From the NCBI GenBank assembly GCA_963674895.2, contig CAXXCY010000001.1:868001-932000 (forward strand): 64,000 bases of DNA, written 5' to 3'. The position numbers were made by a program, and so were the translations under genes. The DNA is from CAXXOK01 sp963674895. Its GTDB lineage: Bacteria; Bacillota; Clostridia; Christensenellales; Aristaeellaceae. The notes beneath the pieces were generated by a model, which saw only the letters and a program-made list of their open reading frames with translations, was not told the DNA's origin and did no database searches. Position 1 is the stretch's first letter, and each line of letters begins with the position of its first letter. Below, in pieces: positions 43,858 through 52,372 of the stretch.

Positions 43858-44778
43858 ATGAAACACGCGCTGGCCGCGGGTATACTGATCGCCGTTTTCC
43901 TCTTCGCGGGCGCGGCTGCGGAGGAACGGACACTCGTTTCTACAAAGGATTGGGTACCTCCCGATCTGACGGATTTTTCCGATACGGCATCCCCCGAGCT
44001 TCTGGTGCTCAAGGTGGCGCAGGAGGAGCTCGGCTATACGGAAGGGCCGCTGAGCAACGAGACCAAGTACGGCGAATGGTTCTGCGGCGGCCGGGTGTCC
44101 TGGTGCGCGGAGTTTATCACCTGGTGCGTGGACCAGGCGGACCAGCGCTACGGCACGGAGATGATGGATACTCTCTTCCCCTATTACGGCGGGCCGTCCA
44201 CCGGGGCGCCGTTCTTTATCCAGAGAGGGCGCTTCATCTCCGACGACGGCAAGATCCCGGTTTCCGGCATGCTGCAATGGCTGATCGGCAGCGACCACTA
44301 TCTGGAGGCCAACGAATACATCCCGTATCCCGGCGATTACATCTGGTTTTATTATTACAGCCGCAGGCAGGGCACCGATCACGTGGCGCTGGTGGAGGGC
44401 GCGAGTGAGAACGCGGACGGAAGCATTTGTATCCACGTCATCGAGGGCAACAATCCGGACAGCGTACAGCGCGCTGTCTATGATTTGACGGACAAAAGCA
44501 TCTACGGGTACGGCACACCGGTACGGCGCGCCTGGAGCAACCTGCGCCTCTATGTGGAAAACGACGACGTGCTCGCCCTGCAGCGGGACATGCTCGCGCT
44601 GGGCTACTACGCGATGGAGGAAGGCCGGGAGGGCGCCTTTACGGAAGCCTTGCAGATGGCCGTGAAACAGCTGCAAAGAGACGCGGGCCTTCCCGCCGAC
44701 GGCATTGTGGATATCGATACCCGCGCGGCGATGGAGGAGATGCTGGCGGACGCCAATATAGCGGCAAGCGAGGACTGA
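43858..44778 (+). CDS. Secreted CHAP-type amidase with peptidoglycan-binding domain
   Basis: Protein of 306 residues with a signal peptide (residues 1-21, 'ILIAVFLFAGAAAEE'). A CHAP-like cysteine/histidine domain has Cys near residue 83 in 'VSWCAEFITWCV' and His in 'GTDHVALVEGA'. The C terminus is a peptidoglycan-binding helix bundle ('VLALQRDMLALGYYA', 'AVKQLQRDAGLPADGIVDID'). It likely trims peptidoglycan cross-bridges outside the cell. The upstream spacer has 'GACAGGTGGGAACAAC' just before ATG 43858. It stands alone, ending at a shared terminator. Confidence 0.87.
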   Translation: MKHALAAGILIAVFLFAGAAAEERTLVSTKDWVPPDLTDFSDTASPELLVLKVAQEELGYTEGPLSNETKYGEWFCGGRVSWCAEFITWCVDQADQRYGTEMMDTLFPYYGGPSTGAPFFIQRGRFISDDGKIPVSGMLQWLIGSDHYLEANEYIPYPGDYIWFYYYSRRQGTDHVALVEGASENADGSICIHVIEGNNPDSVQRAVYDLTDKSIYGYGTPVRRAWSNLRLYVENDDVLALQRDMLALGYYAMEEGREGAFTEALQMAVKQLQRDAGLPADGIVDIDTRAAMEEMLADANIAASED

Positions 44779-44838
44779 CGCCTGATGTGCGCGCCACAGC
44801 TAAGCCTCTTGTTATATTCCGGAGCTTCTAGACAGGCT

Positions 44839-44866
44839 GGCCCGGCGATGATCCGCCGGGCCCTTT
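44839..44866. terminator. Bidirectional terminator
   Basis: GGCCCGGCG and CGCCGGGCC form a 9-bp stem, followed by CTTT on the plus strand, between two convergent genes. Confidence 0.75.
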
Positions 44867-44873
44867 GCATAGT

Positions 44874-47873
44874 TTATTGGCGGCGAATCCTGCGTCTGAG
44901 CGTGTATGCGACGCTCAGGGCGGCGATTACAAGCATAACGTAAAGCGCTATATTGCCGTTGTCCCCCGTTTTTGGTATCTCCACTTCTCCAATGTAGATT
45001 GGCATTTCCGCATAGCCGTTGGTAAACAGAATTCTGAACCGGTGGCCTCGGATGGACAGCGTATCCAGATAGCTCGGATACAGGGTGACGATCGTGCTTC
45101 CCTCCACTGCGCTGTAGTTGGCCGGGTTCACTGGAACGCCGTCCATGGTAACACCGGTAAAGTTGGCAAACTCACCGTTGGAGGTCAGTACCAGTCCAAT
45201 GGCGCTGTTATAGTAATAACTATCATTGCCGCTGATATTGAATATAATCGGATCGACGATAAAGGTTAAACCCACGGAGGCCTGCGCGCCGTCCGAACCG
45301 CTGACCGTAATGGTTTCGGGATAGCTTCCGACCGCGAGGCCAGTCAGCGGACTGACGTCAAACACAGCGGAATCATCCGGATTGAGTACGGTTTTGCTGA
45401 GCGAACCGACGGTATAGCTAATGCCTGCCGGCGGGGTAAGCGTGATGATTTTATTCCCGGTGTTTTTGATGGTAATGGTCTCCGCGGCGATGGGCGGGTA
45501 GCCGATCGTCTCGTTTCCGAAATCCTTGGCGGTCGGCTCGGCGGTAATTTCGTATACCGCGTCTATGACCGTGAAGGTGACGCCCACGCTCGCGCCGGTG
45601 TTATGATCGGTGGAAAAGGTCAGGGTGGGATCGTACGTGCCCGTGCTCAGCCCCGTTTTCGGACGGACGCTGACGGTCGCCGCGGCGTTTGGCGCCAGGG
45701 TGGTGGAATCCGTGGTGGCAATATCGTAATTGGCGTTTGTGGGCAGCGTCAGGTCTACGGAGAGATTGCCGGTGTTGGTAATCACCACTGTTTGGGTCGC
45801 GGGCGCCGGCGTATAGCCCTCTACGGACGTGCCGAAATCCAGGCTTGTTTTGTTGGCTTCCACCGAATAGTCGGGATCTTCCACCGTGAAGGCCGCGCCC
45901 ACGCTGACGCTGGTAGAGTGATCGGTGGAAAAGGTCAGCGTGGGATCGTACGTGCCTGTCGCAAGCCCGGTTTTGGGCCGGACGCTGACTGCCGCCGACT
46001 CGGTTGGCGCCAGGGTGGTGGAATCCGTGGTGGAAATTTCAAAATTGGCGTCCGTTGGCAGCGTCAGCTCCACGGGAAGATTGCCGTTGTTGGTCACGGT
46101 TACCGTTTGGGCCGCGGGCGCCGGGGAATAGCCCTCCACGGAGGCGCCGAAATCCAGGCTTGTTTTGTCGGCCCCTACCGTATAATCCGGGGTATCCACC
46201 GTGAAGGTCGCAGTTACGTCGGCGCTGGTCTCGTGATTGGTGGTAAAGGTCAGCGTGGGAGCGTATGTGCCGACCGCAAGCCCGGTTTTGGGCCGGATGC
46301 TGACGCTTGCCGTGGCGTTTGGCGCCAGGGTGGTGGAATCCGTGGTGGAAACAGTATAGTTGGTGTCCGTGGGCAGCGTCAGATCGACGGACAGGTTGCC
46401 GGTGTTGGTAATCACCACCGTCTGCGCGGCGGGCGCCGGTGTATAGCCTTCGCCCACGGTGCCGAAATCCAGGCTGGTTTTGTCGGCTGTTATCGTATAG
46501 CTCGGTGTTTCCACTGTGAAGCTTACGTCGAAGGTCTTCCCGGCTACCTCCTCGCCCGTTACGTTCACCGTGGCGGTATAGGTGCCCGCCGAAAGCCCCG
46601 TAACGGGCTGCACGGTGAAGCTGTTGCTTCCCCCGGCCGGGATGCTCGCCAGCGCGGATACGGAAAGCGAATAGGCATCCATATCGGTTCCGCTCAACCA
46701 AACATACAGCTGGCCGGTCGCGTCGAACGTTGCGGTATTGGTTACGGTTACCGTGTGCGCCGTCTGCGCGCCGTAGCCTTCCGCCTGCGCGGTGAACGTT
46801 TTGTCCGACGCCGGAGAAAGCGTAATGGCCGGCGGGGAGAACGGGACGGGATACCCGTTGTTGTATCCGTCCACGATGACCCATGTGCACAAGCCCTCAT
46901 TATGCGCGTTCAGCAGATCGACAAAGGTTTGGGACTTCATAGTTGCCGCCGTCTCGGAAGCGGTGCCATCGGTGGAGGCGCCTTCGTAATTATTATAGAT
47001 AGCGACTTTGTCGCCATTCGCCTTGGGTACGCCATTGGCGCTGTGGACCGCGTCGATATTCCAGTACGTCCATGCAAAGGTCGCCCAATACGCAGTGTCC
47101 GTAATCCCGCCGACATTGGGCGCGTCCGAGGTTGCCAGGTCGCCTGTCGAAAAACAATTGGAAATGACGCAGTTTTGGCTATGATAGATCAGGCCGGTGC
47201 TGCTATATTTGCCGTCAATGCTTACAGAGCTGCTGCAGTTTTGAATGTATGGGGTTTCCGTGCCTGACACTATGCCGATCAGGCCGCCCGGAGAACCTTC
47301 CGAATAGAAGAAACCGGAGGAATAGCAGTTCTGCACGACGCCGCCCCAGAGGCTTCCCATCAGTGCGCCGGTATAACCGCTGCCGGTGTAAAATAGAACG
47401 TTTTCCAGGCCGAGGTTTTTCACGGTGCCGCCGCGGACTTGACGGAATAACCCCGTCGGCCTGGAAGTAACCGGGTAGAGCGAACTGGGCGTTCCCAGGG
47501 CCAGGTTGTAGATCACGTGGCCGCGGCCGTCAAAGTTGGCATAAAAATCGTTATAGCCGATCGGCGTCCACTGGATGGAATTTAAGTCGATATTCGCCGT
47601 CAGCGCATAATACACGGTACTGGCGTTGTAGCCGGAGTTGGTGTTGTTCTCGTTGATCAAGGCCGACAGATAGGCCAGCTGCGCGCCTGTCGCGATCTGA
47701 TACGGCGAAGCGCTGGTGCCGCTGCCGCCCGCAAAGGAGGACGCGATTGAACCGTTCCAGGTGTCCGTCGCCGCGCTTGCCGACGAGACAAACGCAAAGG
47801 TCAGCAGCGCGCATGCGCAAAATGCCGCCAGGAGCAGGGCTGCGCTTTTTTGAGTGCGGGTTTTCATAGGCAT
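44874..47873 (-). CDS. Sortase-anchored surface protein with about five beta-sandwich repeats
   Basis: Protein of 999 residues. A signal peptide (about 1-33) precedes a GLUG-like region (residues 45-340: 'AGGSGTSASPYQIATGAQLA', 'NCYSSGFFYSEGSPGGLIG'). Five repeats of about 103 residues follow (350-870), resembling choice-of-anchor/ASH domains, each with 'TSLDFG', 'TQTVVITNTGNL', 'TTDSTTLAP' and 'PKTGL..GTY.PTLTF'. The middle three are nearly identical also at DNA level (45560-46500). The C terminus has 'VEIPKTGDNG' (sortase motif at 966-970), a membrane segment and 'RRRIRRQ'. The start at ATG 47873 has GGAGG 5 bases upstream. Probably an adhesin or cell-wall scaffold; no enzyme motif seen. 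Confidence 0.88.
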   Translation of the reverse strand: MPMKTRTQKSAALLLAAFCACALLTFAFVSSASAATDTWNGSIASSFAGGSGTSASPYQIATGAQLAYLSALINENNTNSGYNASTVYYALTANIDLNSIQWTPIGYNDFYANFDGRGHVIYNLALGTPSSLYPVTSRPTGLFRQVRGGTVKNLGLENVLFYTGSGYTGALMGSLWGGVVQNCYSSGFFYSEGSPGGLIGIVSGTETPYIQNCSSSVSIDGKYSSTGLIYHSQNCVISNCFSTGDLATSDAPNVGGITDTAYWATFAWTYWNIDAVHSANGVPKANGDKVAIYNNYEGASTDGTASETAATMKSQTFVDLLNAHNEGLCTWVIVDGYNNGYPVPFSPPAITLSPASDKTFTAQAEGYGAQTAHTVTVTNTATFDATGQLYVWLSGTDMDAYSLSVSALASIPAGGSNSFTVQPVTGLSAGTYTATVNVTGEEVAGKTFDVSFTVETPSYTITADKTSLDFGTVGEGYTPAPAAQTVVITNTGNLSVDLTLPTDTNYTVSTTDSTTLAPNATASVSIRPKTGLAVGTYAPTLTFTTNHETSADVTATFTVDTPDYTVGADKTSLDFGASVEGYSPAPAAQTVTVTNNGNLPVELTLPTDANFEISTTDSTTLAPTESAAVSVRPKTGLATGTYDPTLTFSTDHSTSVSVGAAFTVEDPDYSVEANKTSLDFGTSVEGYTPAPATQTVVITNTGNLSVDLTLPTNANYDIATTDSTTLAPNAAATVSVRPKTGLSTGTYDPTLTFSTDHNTGASVGVTFTVIDAVYEITAEPTAKDFGNETIGYPPIAAETITIKNTGNKIITLTPPAGISYTVGSLSKTVLNPDDSAVFDVSPLTGLAVGSYPETITVSGSDGAQASVGLTFIVDPIIFNISGNDSYYYNSAIGLVLTSNGEFANFTGVTMDGVPVNPANYSAVEGSTIVTLYPSYLDTLSIRGHRFRILFTNGYAEMPIYIGEVEIPKTGDNGNIALYVMLVIAALSVAYTLRRRIRRQ

Positions 47874-47947
47874 GGTATCCTCCGATATCTGTCATAGTTT
47901 CCGCATTCTCCAAGGCCGAGGCGGAGAAATAATTGTAAAATTTTGAT

Positions 47948-47978
47948 GGAATAGCAATATTCTATCGGGAATAGCAAT
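47948..47978. promoter_or_regulatory. Paired 11-bp direct repeats over the surface-protein promoter
   Basis: GGAATAGCAAT occurs at 47948-47958 and 47968-47978, exactly 20 bp apart (two helical turns). The copies flank the -10 box and enter the spacer of the minus-strand promoter at 47959-47987, which suggests a regulator site. Confidence 0.5.
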
Positions 47979-47987
47979 TGCTGTCAA
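47959..47987 (-). promoter_or_regulatory. Promoter of the surface-protein gene
   Basis: On the minus strand TTGACA (47982-47987), a 17-base spacer and TAGAAT (47959-47964), about 90 bases upstream of the ATG. Confidence 0.8.
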
Positions 47988-48036
47988 TCGATTTGTCGAT
48001 ATTTTTTGTGTTTTCTGTGGGTACGCGGCGGGAGCG

Positions 48037-48065
48037 TGGAAATACGGATGGGTTCGTGCTATACT
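48037..48065 (+). promoter_or_regulatory. Probable queH promoter, extended -10
   Basis: TGGAAA (48037-48042), 17 bases, then TATACT (48060-48065) with a TG two bases before. Transcription would start near 48072, downstream of the only in-frame ATG (48048) of queH. Confidence 0.6.
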
Positions 48066-48632
48066 GGGGTCAATTCCAGGGAAGGCGGGCGAGGAACCAT
48101 CAAGCTTTTGCTGCACACCTGCTGCGCGCCGTGCTCGGTCATGTGCGTGCAGGGTTTACGCGCGGAGGGCGTCGAGCCCACGGCGTATTGGTACAATCCC
48201 AACATCCATCCGCTTACGGAATACCGCATGCGGCGCGATACCCTGCGCCGGTATGCCGAAACAATCGGCATAGCGCTGGTTGAGGAGGACGAATACGGCC
48301 TGCGCCCGTTCGTGCGCGCCGTGGCGGAGGATATCGGGGGCCGCTGCGCGTACTGCTACGACGTGCGCATGGAGGCCGCCGCGAAATACGCCGCGGAGTA
48401 CGGCTTTACGCACATCTCCACGACGCTTTTCTACAGCCCCTACCAGAAACACGAGCTTTTAAAAGAAACGGCCGAACGCGCCGCGCAAAAGCACGGCGTC
48501 CGGCTGCTGTACCGGGATTTCCGCCCGCAGTTCCGCGAGGGCCAGCGGCAGGCGCGGGAACTGGGGCTGTATATGCAGAAGTACTGCGGATGCATTTTCA
48601 GTGAGGAAGAACGCTACGCCGGGAAAAAATGA
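48048..48632 (+). CDS. queH: Epoxyqueuosine reductase QueH
   Basis: Protein of up to 194 residues in the QueH (former DUF208) family, which reduces epoxyqueuosine in tRNA to queuosine. Diagnostic Cys pairs: 'LLLHTCCAPCSVMCVQG' at the N terminus, 'RCAYCYDVRMEAAAKYA' in the middle and 'QKYCGCIFSEEERY' at the end. Family proteins start directly before LLLHTCC, which here would be an ATC codon at 48099 with GAGGA just before it. The ATG at 48048 is used as a conservative start, although a promoter overlaps it. Monocistronic; a repeat element begins at its stop. Confidence 0.92.
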   Translation: MGSCYTGVNSREGGRGTIKLLLHTCCAPCSVMCVQGLRAEGVEPTAYWYNPNIHPLTEYRMRRDTLRRYAETIGIALVEEDEYGLRPFVRAVAEDIGGRCAYCYDVRMEAAAKYAAEYGFTHISTTLFYSPYQKHELLKETAERAAQKHGVRLLYRDFRPQFREGQRQARELGLYMQKYCGCIFSEEERYAGKK

Positions 48633-48809
48633 GGAATGAGGAATTAGGAATTTTGGAAAGATTGCTATGCAATCTTTTCATTTTTCCCCCTGTGCTTCAT
48701 TCCTTATGATTAATATTGTTAAAATGATTGAATTACAGCATGATAAGATCATTCGGTTGCGCTAGCAACCGCACGACAATTCCTCATTCCTCATTCCTCA
48801 TTCCTCATT
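48631..48809. repeat. MITE-like palindromic repeat element
   Basis: About 180 bp, AT-rich, with complementary ends: GAGGAATGAGGAATTAGGAATT on the left in two parts (GAGGAATGAG, GAATTAGGAATT) and a four-fold TTCCTCA array on the right. Inside are two hairpins, AAAGATTGC-tat-GCAATCTTT and CGGTTGC-GCTA-GCAACCG. It has no gene and abuts the queH stop. The structure is that of a non-autonomous mobile repeat or a dispersed palindromic unit. Confidence 0.65.
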
Positions 48810-48852
48810 GGAAATAAGAAATGTTATGGACCGCAGCCAACATCCTATTCCG

Positions 48853-49230
48853 CTATTTCTCCAGCTTCTTCGCCGTCCACGCCACGGTGCCGTTTTTCAG
48901 GTGCTTTTTCGCCGTGCGGATGTCCTTTTTGGACAGGCAAAGCTTTTGGGACTGCGTGCGGAGGTTATCCATCGATGCCGTCGTAAGCTTGGTGCCCACC
49001 AGCGCGCCGCCCATCACGCACAGCATCGGCAGCAGCACCTTGAGTATGCCGCCGCTTAGGAACAGCGACAGCACAAAGCCCGCCGCGATGCCAACCACCA
49101 GGCTCAGCGAGTAGCGCGTCAGAAAATCCTTGTTTGCCCGCGCTTTTGCCGCGATATAGTCGTCCAGCGTTTTCTGGGAAAACGTCTGCCCGTTTGCGAA
49201 ATGCTCCCGTTTCAAGCCGTCCATCTTCAT
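48853..49230 (-). CDS. Small two-segment membrane protein, unknown
   Basis: Protein of 125 residues. The N-terminal 45 residues are charged ('FSQKTLDDYIAAKARANKDF'), two hydrophobic segments follow ('SLSLVVGIAAGFVLSLFL' and 'VLLPMLCVMGGALVGTKL'), and the tail is Lys-rich. No family was recognised. The start at ATG 49230 has GGAGGAG 10 bases upstream. It follows another membrane protein gene by 19 bases and the ProB-like gene before that, so the three form a small minus-strand operon. Confidence 0.65.
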   Translation of the reverse strand: MKMDGLKREHFANGQTFSQKTLDDYIAAKARANKDFLTRYSLSLVVGIAAGFVLSLFLSGGILKVLLPMLCVMGGALVGTKLTTASMDNLRTQSQKLCLSKKDIRTAKKHLKNGTVAWTAKKLEK

Positions 49231-49249
49231 GCGTCGTTCGCTCCTCCGA

Positions 49250-49762
49250 TTATAGAATAGTAAAGCCAAAGGCCGATTGCAGCAGCAGGAAAAACAGCAT
49301 CGCGAGCCACGCGATCAGCAGCGCGTGCTTGAGCGTCGTCACAGCGCTTGCGAGCTTCGCCGCGCTGTCCCGGCGCTCCGGATAGCGGTGCAGCAGGGAC
49401 AAAAACAGAAGGTTTTCGGCGACGTCCGCCGCCGTGCGCACCACCGAAAGCGAAACCATCAGCGCAAAGACCCACGATCCCCGGCCTGCGATATTCGCCG
49501 ATACGGCGATCATCACGCCCGTCAGGCAGGCCATGAAGCCGAAATCCAGCAGCCAAAAACGGCGCAGCTCGGGCCGCCCGTTTTCACCGGCTGCTGCAAT
49601 GGTCTTATAGAGCGTGTCCGGGGTATAGCGCATGCGCATGTCAGGCATCCGGAAGGCTTCGCCCAGCAGCTTCTGCGGGCTGAATTTGGACAGGGCCATC
49701 AGGTAGTAAAACAGCACGAATCCGGCGGCCGATGCGACCGTGCCGATAATCTGCAGCGCCAT
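49250..49762 (-). CDS. Four-segment membrane protein, unknown
   Basis: Protein of 170 residues with hydrophobic stretches 'IIGTVASAAGFVLFYYLMAL', 'FGFMACLTGVMIAVSANIAG', 'WVFALMVSLSVVRTAADVAE' and 'LLIAWLAMLFFLLLQSAFGF'. No motif gives a function. It overlaps the ProB-like gene by one base (stop/start), so both are translated together. It could be a small transporter or a membrane regulator of the kinase. Confidence 0.7.
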   Translation of the reverse strand: MALQIIGTVASAAGFVLFYYLMALSKFSPQKLLGEAFRMPDMRMRYTPDTLYKTIAAAGENGRPELRRFWLLDFGFMACLTGVMIAVSANIAGRGSWVFALMVSLSVVRTAADVAENLLFLSLLHRYPERRDSAAKLASAVTTLKHALLIAWLAMLFFLLLQSAFGFTIL

Positions 49763-50598
49763 CAGCCCACCTCCGGCCGCACGCCGATATGCGTGCAGGG
49801 AATCTTCCCGGAAATCAGGTCGGCGATGTGATGGCGCGCGTGCCCGATGATCACGCGGCTGCCTGATTCCGCGGCGCGCAGCGCGTAGGCGAGCTTCGCG
49901 TCGGCGCCCCCCGCGCCCTTGCGGCTTGCGCCCTTGCAGTGCGTGCGCAGGTCCGCGACCATCCGGCGCAGCGCGTCGATATCCGGCGCGAATACCTCTT
50001 TGACCAGCGTGGAGGGATCGTTCACATCCAGGTAAATCCCCTCGGTGGCGGTTAAGAGCACCAGGGTTTTTGCCTTGAGCAGCGCGGCGATCACGGCGGC
50101 GGTCTCGTCGTTATCGACGCACTCCACCACCTTTTCGCCGTTGCCGCGTCGGCCGGACAGCTCCATCTTGCGGTTTTCCTCGTCGCTTACGGGATCGTTG
50201 TAGTTGATGATGGGGATGGCGTTCTGCGCGGCGGCGCGCTGCAGGAAGCGCAGGATGTGGTCGCGCTTCACGGGATCGTTGAAATGCGTATGCTCCACCA
50301 GCAGCTGGCGGACGCCGTATTCGGGATGGATGAACTTGCGGTAGTTGTCCATCAGCACGATCTGCCCCTGCGACGCGTAATCGGTCTTGTCCTGCTCAAG
50401 CTCGCCGTTAAGCTCCCGCCCCGTTCGGTGCAGGTAGTCAAGCCTTCCGATTTCGGTCGCGCCGCTGGTGACCAGCGCCATGCCGGGGCGCAGGTCGTCG
50501 CCCAGCCGCTGAAAGATATTGTAGTCGATGGCGCCGTCTCCGGGCTGGATCAGCGCCATGGAACCGATTTTGACGACGAGTTCAATCGTGTTCAACAA
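49762..50598 (-). CDS. Glutamate 5-kinase-like amino acid kinase
   Basis: Amino acid kinase of 278 residues similar to ProB: 'LVVKIGSMAL', 'MALVTSGATEIG', 'YASQGQIVLMDNYRKF', 'IPIINYNDPVSDEEN' and 'ECVDNDETAAVIAALLKAKT' then 'GAGGADAKLAYALRAAE'. It lacks the C-terminal PUA domain of E. coli ProB, and proA is not adjacent. The start is TTG 50598 with AAGGAGG 6 bases upstream. ProB would make glutamyl phosphate for proline; because the usual partner is absent and membrane proteins are attached, another carboxylate substrate is possible. Confidence 0.8.
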   Translation of the reverse strand: MLNTIELVVKIGSMALIQPGDGAIDYNIFQRLGDDLRPGMALVTSGATEIGRLDYLHRTGRELNGELEQDKTDYASQGQIVLMDNYRKFIHPEYGVRQLLVEHTHFNDPVKRDHILRFLQRAAAQNAIPIINYNDPVSDEENRKMELSGRRGNGEKVVECVDNDETAAVIAALLKAKTLVLLTATEGIYLDVNDPSTLVKEVFAPDIDALRRMVADLRTHCKGASRKGAGGADAKLAYALRAAESGSRVIIGHARHHIADLISGKIPCTHIGVRPEVG

Positions 50599-50710
50599 CC
50601 GTGGCCTCCTTATTGCCGGTAGGATCAGTACGGATTAAACATTCGCTGCAAGCCGAAATATACCTGCGGGGAACGCAATTTGATTTGCGCCGGATCGCAA
50701 AACAATAGGC

Positions 50711-50879
50711 GAAACCCTACATAGAGCTATACAAGGCGGGGCATAAGAGGCCCGGTAAAAACCGTTTGATTCTTCCGGAAGCTTGGGACGCGCATGATAA
50801 CCGCGCCCTTTATACCGTGCGGGACGGCAGAATGATTCAATGGCGGCGGGAGCGCTTGCCGATCAAGTCTCCAGTATAA
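50711..50879 (+). pseudogene. Possible gene remnant, about 55 codons
   Basis: An open frame without a start, ending at TAA 50879, reads protein-like ('KPYIELYKAGHKRPGKNR' then 'LILPEAWDAHDNRALYTVRD'). It overlaps the end of the convergent MATE gene by 17 bases. No family was recognised; it may be the tail of a decayed gene or chance. Confidence 0.25.
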
Positions 50880-52284
50880 GGTCTTCCTCGACATTCGTCA
50901 GGTTCTTGATCCATTTTCTGCTTTTGAAGTGGGGAATGCCGATCAGCAGCTTTACGATTTCCTCCGCCATCGTGCATACGTATACGAGCTCGATGGGAAG
51001 CTTGAACAGGAACACCGCCGCGGCGCATACCGGCACGCCGATCAGCCACATGGAGCCGACGTCCAGCTTCAGGCTGAACACCGTGTCCCCGCCGGAGCGC
51101 AGCACGCCCACCACGTTGACCGCGTTGAACGCGCGGAACCACATCGTGAACGATTCGATCAGCAGCACCGTCGCCGCCGCATGGATAACCGGCGCGGACA
51201 GCCCGGTGAACAGCGAAAGCATCGGATGGCGGATGAGGGCCAGCGTAACGCCCAGCACCGCGCCCGTGGTCATGGCCAGGGCGATCATGCGCTTGGAGTA
51301 CAGGTAGGCGTCGTCCGGCCTGCCGGCGCCGATGGCCTTGCCCGAGATGATGGCCGTGGCGTGCATCATGCCGAAGATGAATATCCACAGCAGGTTGTCG
51401 ATGTTGGAGACGACGCCCATCGCGGCAACCGCCGTGTCGCCCATACGGCCGTAGAAAACGCCGTACATCGTAATCCCCAGCGCCCAAAGGCCCTCGTTGA
51501 ATACCACGGGGGTCGTGGTTTTGGCGAAGCGGGAGAGAAACGCCCGGTTCCAGCCAAGCATCTCCTTCAGGCTTGCGCCCGCGGGCAGATGCTTTCCGTA
51601 GGCGAGCAGCAGGGTAAGCGCAAGCGTAACGCCCGCGGCGATGCACGTGGCCAGGCCCGCGCCGCGCACGCCCATGGCGGGCAGGCCGAAATGGCCGTAG
51701 ATCAGGCCGTAATTGAGCAGCGTGTTAAGCCCCAGCCCCACGGAGCCGGAAACCAGCGGCAGGTGCGGCTTCTCCGTGGATTTCAGGCACGTGGAGTAGA
51801 TCATATTGATTCCGTGGAACAGATAGCTGGGGGTGATCCACCGGAGGTATACCTTCGCGATGGCGGCGCTTTCCCCATGCGGCAGGAATAGATTGATAAT
51901 CCGGTCGGGAAACGCGCCGGCGGCCGTGATGAACACGGCCATCACCGCGCCGGTCCACAGCAGCGATACGCCCATGCTCTGGCGTATGCGGCGGATATCG
52001 CCCGCGCCCCAGAACTGGCTCATGAAGATTGCGCCGCCCGAGGCGACCCCGAAGCAGAACAGCTGGAATAAAAACGTGTAGCGGTTCGTCTGCACGACCG
52101 CGGCGTAGCTAACGTCGCCCAGGCCCGATACCATCAGCCCGTCCACGATTTGCAGCGAGGAGGCGATGAGGTTTTGCAAAACGATCGGCACCGTGATGGC
52201 GACCACGCGCCGGGCGAACGCCTTGTCCCAGGAAAAGCAGGAGGAAAGAAACGCGCGCAGGCGGAAAATGGCGGAAGTATGCAT
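50863..52284 (-). CDS. MATE family efflux transporter
   Basis: Membrane protein of 473 residues with about 12 segments. MATE features: 'ITVPIVLQNLIASSLQIVDG' and 'VSGLGDVSYAAVVQTNRYTF' in the first half and a repeat of this pattern in the second ('TTPVVFNEGLWALGITMYGV'). It exports cationic drugs or metabolites with Na+ or H+. The start at ATG 52284 has GAGGA 5 bases upstream. It lies between a ProB-like operon and manA and is probably transcribed with neither. Confidence 0.92.
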   Translation of the reverse strand: MHTSAIFRLRAFLSSCFSWDKAFARRVVAITVPIVLQNLIASSLQIVDGLMVSGLGDVSYAAVVQTNRYTFLFQLFCFGVASGGAIFMSQFWGAGDIRRIRQSMGVSLLWTGAVMAVFITAAGAFPDRIINLFLPHGESAAIAKVYLRWITPSYLFHGINMIYSTCLKSTEKPHLPLVSGSVGLGLNTLLNYGLIYGHFGLPAMGVRGAGLATCIAAGVTLALTLLLAYGKHLPAGASLKEMLGWNRAFLSRFAKTTTPVVFNEGLWALGITMYGVFYGRMGDTAVAAMGVVSNIDNLLWIFIFGMMHATAIISGKAIGAGRPDDAYLYSKRMIALAMTTGAVLGVTLALIRHPMLSLFTGLSAPVIHAAATVLLIESFTMWFRAFNAVNVVGVLRSGGDTVFSLKLDVGSMWLIGVPVCAAAVFLFKLPIELVYVCTMAEEIVKLLIGIPHFKSRKWIKNLTNVEEDLILET

Positions 52285-52372
52285 GATAATCCTCGTCGGT
52301 TCGTATGTTCTGCGGCGGCCGGAGGGCCGGAAGCCGCGAAAGAAACGGAGAAACGGAAGGGGGATAGGTTCC

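Noticed and set aside
45603..47267. 554-residue plus-strand frame opposite the surface protein
   Set aside because: It looks repetitive only because the gene beneath it is repetitive. No signal, start site or known domain.
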